A model generated the notes under the pieces. The model did not search any database. It saw only the letters and a program-made list of their open reading frames with translations, and was not told the DNA's origin. DNA of 8,160 bases from Acidimicrobiaceae bacterium. GTDB lineage: Bacteria > Actinomycetota > Acidimicrobiia > Acidimicrobiales > Palsa-688. The first letter of the stretch is position 1, and each line of letters begins with the position of its first letter. This document shows positions 1-5,274 of the stretch, one piece after another. Position numbers and translations under genes: made by a program. The stretch is from contig PMHU01000294.1 in the NCBI GenBank assembly GCA_003156795.1, positions 1 through 8,160 of the forward strand, in the 5' to 3' direction.

Positions 1-971
1 GCGAGCTCGCGGATCTGCGGCAGTCGTTCGAGGATCTTCTCGCGACCCAGATGACGCAGATCGAGGAAGACGCAACCGTCGACCCCGCGGCCCTCCAGGA
101 TCTCGGTCCACTCGGCGCGGCTGACGACGTCGCGCGAGGCCAGCTCGCCCTTGTTGGGGGCGTACTTGAACATGAACCGCTCGCCGTCGGCGTTGAGCAG
201 GTAGGCGCCCTCGCCGCGGGCCGCCTCCGAGAGCAGCACGCCGTTCTCTTTGAGCGAGGTCGGGTGGAACTGAACGAACTCCATGTTGATCAGCGACGCA
301 CCGGCCCGAAGCGCGAGAGCGAGGCCGTCGCCGGTGTACTCCCAGGAGTTCGATGTGACTTTCCACGACTTTCCTATGCCGCCTGTAGCCAGCACGATCG
401 ACGGAGCGTCGAAGACGACAAAGCGCCCGGATTCGCGCCAGTAGCCGAAGGCCCCGGAGACCCGCTCGCGGTCCTTGAGCAGGTGGGTGACCGTGCACTC
501 CATGAAGACGTCGACCCCGAGCTCGACCGTGCGCTGCTGCAGAGTCCTGATCATTTCCAGCCCGGTGCGGTCGCCGACGTGGGCCAAACGGGCGTAGCGA
601 TGGCCGCCGAAGTCGCGCTGGCTTATGAGTCCTTCGGGAGTCCGATCGAACAGGGCACCCCACTGCTCCAGCTCCCACACCCGCTCCGGCGCTTCCTTGG
701 CGTGGAGCTCGGCCATGCGCCAGTGGTTGAGAAGCTTGCCGCCCCGCATGGTGTCGCGGAAGTGGACCTTCCAGTTGTCGTCGGAATAGACGTTGCCCAT
801 CGCGGCGGCGATTCCACCTTCGGCCATAACCGTGTGCGCCTTGCCGAGCAGGCTCTTGCAGATCACCGCGGTCTTGGCGCCGGCCTCGTGGGCCGCTATG
901 GCTGCGCGCAGACCGGCGCCGCCGGCGCCAACCACCACGACGTCGTAAGAGTGGCGTTCGTAATCGCTCAC
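1..971 (-). CDS. sdhA: Succinate dehydrogenase flavoprotein subunit, N-terminal 323 residues (runs off the left edge)
   Basis: This catalytic subunit of respiratory complex II oxidises succinate to fumarate on covalently bound FAD, on the cytoplasmic face of the membrane. Seen in the translation: a dinucleotide-binding GAGGAG at residues 15-20; KAHTVMAEGG with His46 at the covalent-FAD position; QFHPTS with His236 at the substrate-binding position; and NKGELASRDVVSR with Arg280 matching the catalytic arginine of the family. The frame is open to base 1, so about half the protein, including the C-terminal helical domain, lies outside. I chose GTG at 971 because a GGAGG (981-985) sits nine bases upstream and the G is shared with the sdhC stop (TAGTG). 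An in-frame ATG at 980 directly abuts the GGAGG and is a poor start. It is cotranscribed with sdhC. The iron-sulfur gene sdhB is expected next, beyond the edge. The family call is firm; assignment to the mycobacterial Sdh1 type rests mainly on the partner sdhC. Confidence 0.96.
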   Translation of the reverse strand, partial: MSDYERHSYDVVVVGAGGAGLRAAIAAHEAGAKTAVICKSLLGKAHTVMAEGGIAAAMGNVYSDDNWKVHFRDTMRGGKLLNHWRMAELHAKEAPERVWELEQWGALFDRTPEGLISQRDFGGHRYARLAHVGDRTGLEMIRTLQQRTVELGVDVFMECTVTHLLKDRERVSGAFGYWRESGRFVVFDAPSIVLATGGIGKSWKVTSNSWEYTGDGLALALRAGASLINMEFVQFHPTSLKENGVLLSEAARGEGAYLLNADGERFMFKYAPNKGELASRDVVSRAEWTEILEGRGVDGCVFLDLRHLGREKILERLPQIREL

Positions 972-985
972 TACACCCATCCTCC
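969..985 (-). promoter_or_regulatory. sdhC stop / sdhA start overlap with Shine-Dalgarno
   Basis: On the minus strand GGAGG (985-981) is followed nine bases later by TAGTG, where the TAG stop of sdhC shares its G with the GTG start of sdhA. A one-base stop/start overlap behind a strong ribosome-binding site points to translational coupling, which would keep the two subunits near equal amounts. It decides the sdhA start in favour of 971 over the ATG at 980. Confidence 0.8.
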
Positions 986-1801
986 GTGTAGGGTCCCGCT
1001 GGCTACCAAGCGCACGTACAGGTCCGCCAGGGCCACGAAAATGAGGCTGGCCCAGGCCAGCTGCATGTGCTTTTGATTGAGCTTGGAGACGTAACCCCAC
1101 ATCCTGAAGCGCACCGGATGCTTCGAGAAGTGCTTGAGGCGTCCGCCGATGATGTGCCGACAGGAGTGGCACGAGAGTGAATACATCCAGAGCAGGGCGG
1201 CGTTGACCACCAGCACCGCCGTGCCCACGCCGACGTGGCCCCATTGGCCATCGTGATTGCGGAATGCCAGCACCGCGTCGTAAGTCAGGATCGAGTTGAA
1301 CACCAGGCCGGCGTAGAAGAAGTAGCGGTGGACGTTCTGCAGGATGAGTGGGAAGCGGGTCTCACCGCTGTAAGACTTGTGGGGCTCGGCCACCGCGCAG
1401 GCCGGCGGCGACAACCAGAAGGACCGGTAGTAGGTCCGCCGGTAGTAATAGCAAGTCATCCGGAACCCGAGTGGGAAGATCAAGATGATGAGGGCGGGTG
1501 AGATCGCCCACCACGGGCCGAAAAGGCTGAGGTGGGGGACGCCCGACGCCCCGTGGATGGTCTTGGCCCCGCACACGTGGGCGAGGCACGGGGAGTAGAA
1601 CGGCGAGATGTACGGCTTGTAGTAGTAGTCGCCGTTGACGAACGCAGCCCAGGTCGCGTAGATGACAAACGCCGAGAGCACGGTGAACGAGATGAGCGGC
1701 GGCTGCCACCAACGGTCGGTGCGAAGCGTTCGCTCGGAGATGGCGGCCCGCGCCCCTGACTTCTGTTGAGTCGGCGCCTCAGGCGCTACTGGAACTGCCA
1801 T
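971..1801 (-). CDS. sdhC: Succinate dehydrogenase cytochrome b / membrane anchor subunit (Sdh1-like)
   Basis: This 276-residue membrane subunit anchors complex II, binds heme and passes electrons from the iron-sulfur subunit to menaquinone. Five hydrophobic segments are visible at about 36-55, 97-115, 158-180, 187-209 and 246-267. Histidines at helix edges (His158, His212, His245) are candidate heme ligands, and CHSCRH at 211-216 follows helix 4. After helix 1 comes a Tyr-rich stretch, DYYYKPYISPFYSP (58-71), which I recall from actinobacterial Sdh1 anchors such as the one in the M. tuberculosis Rv0247c-Rv0249c operon. The length of about 275 matches that type and is much longer than the roughly 120-residue SdhC or SdhD of E. 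coli. I chose ATG at 1801 because GAGGGAG (1806-1812) precedes it and the protein then starts with a short polar tail. The frame stays open to about 2032, but that extension is antisense to the LysR gene and lacks family features. It is the first gene of the operon. Confidence 0.92.
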   Translation of the reverse strand: MAVPVAPEAPTQQKSGARAAISERTLRTDRWWQPPLISFTVLSAFVIYATWAAFVNGDYYYKPYISPFYSPCLAHVCGAKTIHGASGVPHLSLFGPWWAISPALIILIFPLGFRMTCYYYRRTYYRSFWLSPPACAVAEPHKSYSGETRFPLILQNVHRYFFYAGLVFNSILTYDAVLAFRNHDGQWGHVGVGTAVLVVNAALLWMYSLSCHSCRHIIGGRLKHFSKHPVRFRMWGYVSKLNQKHMQLAWASLIFVALADLYVRLVASGTLHGGWV

Positions 1802-1814
1802 CTGTCTCCCTCTG

Positions 1815-1838
1815 GGGTTCCGCCAACCTTGGCGACCC
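1815..1838 (-). promoter_or_regulatory. Dyad/hairpin immediately upstream of the sdhC ribosome-binding site
   Basis: The core CGCCAA-CC-TTGGCG (1821-1834) is a perfect 6+6 inverted repeat with a two-base centre. In a transcript of the minus strand the stem extends with GGGT/ACCC (1835-1838 with 1815-1818) across a two-base bulge, giving about nine pairs and a four-base loop. It ends two bases before the sdhC GAGGGAG. It could be a DNA operator for a dimeric regulator or an RNA hairpin affecting ribosome access; the sequence does not separate these. Confidence 0.45.
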
Positions 1839-1890
1839 AACCGTAAGCCCGAGCCGGCTACAGGTAAAGGATAAGTTTCCTCTGGCGACG

Positions 1891-1911
1891 ATAGGCATAG
1901 ACTATGTATAT
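1891..1911. promoter_or_regulatory. Candidate LysR-type operator overlapping the regulator's start codon
   Basis: A 21-base interrupted palindrome is centred on base 1901: ATA-N2-CATAG-A-CTATG-N2-TAT. The inner 11 bases form a perfect inverted repeat around a single A, and the outer ATA/TAT arms also match. Its A/T-rich sequence stands out from the surrounding GC-rich DNA. LysR-type regulators commonly bind interrupted A/T-rich dyads (T-N11-A type) between divergent genes. The site covers both possible start codons of the LysR gene (1904, 1910) and lies about 90-110 bases upstream of sdhC. That suits autorepression, with possible control of sdhC. A dyad is seen; binding is inferred. Confidence 0.5.
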
Positions 1912-2839
1912 GCAACTCCAGCAGCTCCGCTACGTCGTGTGCGTGGCCGAGCAGCGCCGCTTCACCCGGGCTGCGTCCACCCTGCACGTGGCCCAGCCGT
2001 CGGTCAGCGGCGCCGTGGCGGCTTTGGAGCACGAGCTCGGTGCGCCCCTATTCCACCGGGACCGCAACGAGGTGACCCTGACGGGGGCCGGCGAGGTGTT
2101 CCTTCCGTGGGCCCGTCAGGTGCTCGCCGACTGCGAAGCGGCGACGGGGGCGGTGAGGGACCTGCTCGGGCTGCAGCGCGGCCGCCTGGTGCTCGGGGCC
2201 ACGCCCAGCCTGACGACCAACCTGCTGCCACCGGTCCTGGCGTCTTTTCGCACCGACCATCCGGGCCTCGAGCTGACCGTGCACGAGGCCGGTTCGGAGG
2301 ACCTGGTCGACCGGCTGGAACAGCGGGAGATGGACCTGGCCGTGGTCATCCTTCCCGTCGACCGGCCTTGGGTGGAGACGAGCCGGTTGGCCGAGGAGGA
2401 GCTGGTGCTCGCGGTCGACCACGGCCACCCGCTCGCGGCCAGGCGGTCGGTGCGGGTGGCCGAGTTGGAGAACGTGCCGCTGGTGATGTTCAAGGATGGA
2501 TACGACTTGAGGGTGGCGACGTTGGCCGCCTGTCGCCGAGCCGGGTTCCTGCCGGTCCTGGCCGTGCAGGGACTGGAAATGGACGGGGTGCTGGCTCTGG
2601 CCGCGGCTGGTGTGGCTGCAGCCGTGGTGCCCGAGTCGGTAGTGGCGCCCTCGGGGCCGCTACGGGCCGTTCGGTTCCGCGGCGGGGCACTGAAGAGGAC
2701 CATCGGGTTGGCGTCGCGCAAGGACCGTCCTTTTACCCCGGCGGGGCGAGCCTTCGTGGACGCCCTCGAGAGCTATCTGGGACCCCGCTCCGGGCCGGGC
2801 GGCTCAGCGCAGGCCGCGGTCCGCGTCGATCCCGGCTAG
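1910..2839 (+). CDS. LysR-family transcriptional regulator
   Basis: This 309-residue DNA-binding regulator has the full LysR layout. A winged helix-turn-helix at about 1-60 (MQLQQLRYVVCVAEQ, then FTRAASTLHVAQPSVSGAVAALE from residue 18) is followed by a linker helix at about 60-88 and a periplasmic-binding-protein-like effector domain from about 91 (GRLVLGATPSL) to 295. I chose ATG 1910 because family proteins usually begin M-x-L-x-x-L-R-Y. ATG 1904, two codons earlier, is possible and has a weak AGG eight bases before it; neither start has a good Shine-Dalgarno, so translation may be leaderless or weak. It is divergent from sdhC, and the gene downstream starts 36 bases after its stop on the same strand. 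Targets are inferred only from position: itself, the sdh operon, or the downstream pair. The effector is unknown. Confidence 0.93.
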   Translation: MQLQQLRYVVCVAEQRRFTRAASTLHVAQPSVSGAVAALEHELGAPLFHRDRNEVTLTGAGEVFLPWARQVLADCEAATGAVRDLLGLQRGRLVLGATPSLTTNLLPPVLASFRTDHPGLELTVHEAGSEDLVDRLEQREMDLAVVILPVDRPWVETSRLAEEELVLAVDHGHPLAARRSVRVAELENVPLVMFKDGYDLRVATLAACRRAGFLPVLAVQGLEMDGVLALAAAGVAAAVVPESVVAPSGPLRAVRFRGGALKRTIGLASRKDRPFTPAGRAFVDALESYLGPRSGPGGSAQAAVRVDPG

Positions 2840-2875
2840 CGCGCTTCTCGTCCTGGGTTTGGCACAGTGGTCTCG

Positions 2876-3988
2876 ATGCTGACCCCTTACGACGACTTCC
2901 CGATCCACCAGACCGCCTTGCCCCTGGCCCAGGCGGGAGGTGGCCACCCGGACCACTACGACCGGTTCTGGTTCAACGGCTACACCGAGGAGTACTACTT
3001 CGCGGTCGCCCTCGGGTTGTACCCGAACCGCGGGGTGATAGACGCTGCCTTCAGCGTCGTTCACGATGGAGTGCAGCGTTCGGTGTTCGCGTCCGGACCC
3101 ATCCCCCTGGACCGAACGGAGACCCAGGTGGGGCCGATCGCCGTCGAAGTCACCGAGCCGATGCGGGTCAACCGCGTCACCGTCGACGCAGCCGAGCACG
3201 GGCTGGTCGCCGACATCACGGCGCGAGCGCGCACTTCCGCATACGAAGAGCCGCGCCAAACCCGTTACTCGGGCACCCGGCTGGCTATGGACGTGACCCG
3301 GGCTACGCAGTTGGTGGGCTGGACGGGGTCGATCCGCTCCGGCCGCCTCGACCTCGACCTGGCTTCTGCACCCGTGTACGGGACCAAGGACCGATCATGG
3401 GGCATCCGGCCGGTCGGGGACGCCGCCCCTGCCGCGCCGGCTGCGGCCGTTCCTCAGATCTTCTTCCTGTGGGCCCCGATCAACTTCACCGACGAGTGCG
3501 TGCACTACATGGTCTTCGAGGACGAGCGGGGCGAACCCTGGTCGGAGACCGGTGCCATTCTGCCGGTCATCAACGATTCGGATCCCGTGTTCGGACCGGG
3601 CGCAACCTTCGATCGCGTCGAAAGCCTCCGGCACGCCGTGCGGTGGGCGCCCGGCTTGAGGCGTTCCGACGGCGCCCGGCTCACGTTTGATCGGCCCGGA
3701 CTCGGTCCACAGGCCATCGACCTCGAACCTCTGCGCACCTTCCGCATGAAGGGGGCCGGATACTTCCATCCGACGTGGGCCCACGGGCGCTGGCACGGCG
3801 GCACGAAGGTGGGCGGAGAGGAGCACAAGGTCGAGGACCTCGACACGCTGGAGTTCGACTGCGTGCACGTACAACAGGTAGTGCGGGCCAACTGGGGCGA
3901 GCGGCGCGGGATCGGGGTGCTCGAGCAGCTCGCCATCGGGCCGCACGGCCCGAGCGGCTTTTGCGACCTTCTCGACGGGGCACCCTGA
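2876..3988 (+). CDS. Conserved protein of unknown function, two-domain CrtC/lipocalin-like (DUF7065/DUF7064-type)
   Basis: This 370-residue protein looks soluble: it has no signal peptide or membrane segment. It is rich in beta-type sequence and aromatic residues. From memory it resembles actinobacterial proteins with paired DUF7065/DUF7064 domains, related in fold to the lipocalin-like CrtC/AttH group; I cannot confirm the accession. Features include HYDRFWFNGYTEEYYFAVALG (28-47) and YPNRGVIDAAFSVVHDG (49-65). VGPIAVEVTEPM (85-96) is followed by a likely domain boundary near YGTKDRSWGIRPVG (168-181). A second half has HYMVFEDERGE (210-220) and a His-rich FHPTWAHGRWHGG (297-309). I chose ATG 2876; a GTG at 2867 is an alternative, and Shine-Dalgarno support is weak for both (AGTGG at 2866-2870). 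It probably shares a transcript with the LysR gene and the next gene. Relatives in mycobacteria lead me to suspect lipid or steroid-related metabolism, but no function is assigned. Confidence 0.8.
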   Translation: MLTPYDDFPIHQTALPLAQAGGGHPDHYDRFWFNGYTEEYYFAVALGLYPNRGVIDAAFSVVHDGVQRSVFASGPIPLDRTETQVGPIAVEVTEPMRVNRVTVDAAEHGLVADITARARTSAYEEPRQTRYSGTRLAMDVTRATQLVGWTGSIRSGRLDLDLASAPVYGTKDRSWGIRPVGDAAPAAPAAAVPQIFFLWAPINFTDECVHYMVFEDERGEPWSETGAILPVINDSDPVFGPGATFDRVESLRHAVRWAPGLRRSDGARLTFDRPGLGPQAIDLEPLRTFRMKGAGYFHPTWAHGRWHGGTKVGGEEHKVEDLDTLEFDCVHVQQVVRANWGERRGIGVLEQLAIGPHGPSGFCDLLDGAP

Positions 3989-4008
3989 CCGGTGGCTCGG
4001 CCGCGCTG

Positions 4009-4458
4009 GTGATCAGCGGGTCGGAGGCGGTCCGCAACACCCACGCCTGGTTTGAGCAGCACAGCGGCTGGGCCCCGCCCGGGGCCGACACCCTCGAAGA
4101 ATGGGTCGCCGACGGGCTGTGCCGCTGCCCCGACGAGTGCCTCGTCGCGGTGGCCGAGCCTTGCCAACACGGCTTGGCGTCGTGGTGGTTGGTGCTGAGG
4201 GCCCTGGATCGACCGGCCAGCAAGGATCCGATGGAACCGGGCCGGTTGGTTCCTCACCCGGACCGGCTCGATCCCGCCCGGGCCGACTACGTGGCCGTCA
4301 TCGAGGCTCATCACTCCGCCATCGAGGCTGGAGATGTCGGATACCTGGATCCGGCGACGGGCCTGTTCGTTCAGACGGCCCGAACGTTGTGGCAGAGGGG
4401 GTCCTGCTGCGACCAAGGGTGTCGGCACTGCCCGTATGTCGAGCGTGGACAACGGTGA
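4009..4458 (+). CDS. DUF5522-containing cysteine-rich small protein
   Basis: This 149-residue protein of unknown function has two cysteine/histidine clusters. The C-terminal half matches the DUF5522 pattern: RLDPARADYVAVIEAHHSA (86-104), then GYLDPATGLFVQTA (111-124), then RGSCCDQGCRHCPY (130-143). Cys133, Cys134, Cys138, His140 and Cys141 are candidate ligands. The N-terminal part has a second cluster at 38-54, C-x-C-x3-C-x7-C-x-H, followed by a Trp-rich GLASWWLVL. These ligands suggest a zinc or iron-sulfur site, but this is inferred. I chose GTG 4009, 20 bases after the preceding stop; a weak GGTGG lies at 3991-3995. The frame is open further upstream inside the previous gene, but that extension is Arg/Ala-rich shadow sequence. 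The short gap suggests cotranscription with the upstream gene. It converges on the DedA gene 63 bases downstream. Confidence 0.85.
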   Translation: MISGSEAVRNTHAWFEQHSGWAPPGADTLEEWVADGLCRCPDECLVAVAEPCQHGLASWWLVLRALDRPASKDPMEPGRLVPHPDRLDPARADYVAVIEAHHSAIEAGDVGYLDPATGLFVQTARTLWQRGSCCDQGCRHCPYVERGQR

Positions 4459-4469
4459 CCTCGACGCAC

Positions 4470-4494
4470 GCGCAACCGGATCAACATCTTGCGC
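4470..4494. terminator. Possible bidirectional terminator hairpin between convergent genes
   Basis: GCGCAA (4470-4475) and TTGCGC (4489-4494) form a perfect six-base inverted repeat with a 13-base loop, in the 63-base gap between the DUF5522 gene and the convergent DedA gene. There is no T-run on either side, so it does not look like a classic intrinsic terminator. Placement between convergent genes is the main support. Confidence 0.3.
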
Positions 4495-4521
4495 ACGACG
4501 ATTGACGGCCGGGGCTCGCCC

Positions 4522-5208
4522 TTAGTCGGAAGCTGCGCCCGACGGCGGATCGTCTGGGTTACCACGCCGGCGGGTCGCGCCATGGTGGTCTCCTGCTCCC
4601 GACGCCGTCGCCACCTTGTAAGACCGGTAGCGGTGGATGATGAGGACCGCGACGGCGATCACCACGACCGCCCCTAACACGTACCCGGCGTCGCTGAAGC
4701 CCTTCATGATCTTGTGGTAGCTGGATCCTACCCCGTAGCCGATGAGGGCCATGGCGCCGTCCCAAATGAGGCTGCCCGCAGCGGTCAATACGCCGAAGCG
4801 CACCAGGGGGACTTCGGCCACACCGGCGGGCAGGGCTGCGAAGTTGCGGATCACGGGTAGAAGTCGGCCACCGAACACACCCCAGTTGCCGTGGCGGTGG
4901 TACCAAGCTTCGGCTCGATCGAGATCGGCGTGAGTGAGGAGCAGGTACTTGCCGTAGCGGTCGACGAAGGCGCGCCCGCCCGTCCGCCCGATCATCCAAG
5001 CCACGTAGGCACCGACGAGCTCTCCTGCCGCCCCGACCAGTATCGCACCAGGCAAGCTCAGCTTGCCGGTGGCCGCCAGCACGCCCGCGAAGCCCATGGT
5101 CAGCTCAGACGAGGTAGGGACGCAACACGACTGCAACACCGAAAGCACGAATATCGCGAGGTAGCCCGACGAGGATACGAAGCTGGTGGGGTCGAGCAGC
5201 GCGAGCAC
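4522..5208 (-). CDS. DedA family (VTT domain) inner-membrane protein
   Basis: This 228-residue polytopic protein belongs to the DedA/VTT (SNARE-associated) family. Members are implicated in membrane-lipid scrambling or translocation, proton-motive-force maintenance and envelope stress tolerance. Conserved elements are visible in order: PTSSE (31-35), a GELVG turn (62-66), GRTGG (74-78), LDRAEAWYHRHG (96-107), VFGGRLLPVIR (111-121) and LPAG (126-129). Arg115 and Arg121, six apart, match by spacing the essential arginine pair described in E. coli YqjA, and Glu35 fits the early conserved acidic residue. Hydrophobic segments lie at about 14-30, 52-72, 135-158 and 174-194, with a polar tail at 196-228. 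It starts at GTG 5208 with AGGA (5216-5219) seven bases upstream. It is divergent from the PBP gene across 66 bases, with both probably involved in the envelope. The substrate is unknown. Confidence 0.93.
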   Translation of the reverse strand: MLALLDPTSFVSSSGYLAIFVLSVLQSCCVPTSSELTMGFAGVLAATGKLSLPGAILVGAAGELVGAYVAWMIGRTGGRAFVDRYGKYLLLTHADLDRAEAWYHRHGNWGVFGGRLLPVIRNFAALPAGVAEVPLVRFGVLTAAGSLIWDGAMALIGYGVGSSYHKIMKGFSDAGYVLGAVVVIAVAVLIIHRYRSYKVATASGAGDHHGATRRRGNPDDPPSGAASD

Positions 5209-5274
5209 CGGCGAATCCTACGGGAGACTCGACCCACCGGCGAGCCCTCAGCGGCGGTGTGCGAGAGTGGGAAG
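5209..5274. promoter_or_regulatory. Divergent intergenic region (DedA gene / PBP gene)
   Basis: These 66 bases separate two divergent genes and must hold, or closely adjoin, both promoters. The only clear elements are the DedA Shine-Dalgarno AGGA (minus strand, 5216-5219) and a purine-rich GAGAGTGGGAAG directly before the PBP ATG. I could not identify convincing -10/-35 pairs in either direction. Confidence 0.4.

Noticed and set aside
51..1076. Long plus-strand open frame (341 codons) across the left end.
   Set aside because: It is antisense to sdhA and the end of sdhC, which carry clear FAD, substrate and catalytic motifs on the minus strand. Its own translation shows no recognisable domain and has the composition of a GC-rich shadow frame.
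1802..2032. N-terminal extension of the sdhC frame by 77 codons.
   Set aside because: It is antisense to the LysR helix-turn-helix region, shows no family similarity, and a good Shine-Dalgarno precedes the ATG at 1801.
1939..3690. 583-codon plus-strand frame overlapping the LysR gene and the two-domain protein gene.
   Set aside because: It is Gly/Arg/Pro-rich, crosses two real genes in another frame, and has no domain I recognise.
3505..4452. 315-codon minus-strand frame opposite the two unknown genes.
   Set aside because: The plus strand has conserved-looking proteins, including the DUF5522 signature; the minus translation is low-complexity shadow sequence.
4891..5274. 128-codon N-terminal extension of the PBP frame.
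   Set aside because: It is antisense to the DedA gene, and starting at 5275 gives a proper lipoprotein signal peptide.
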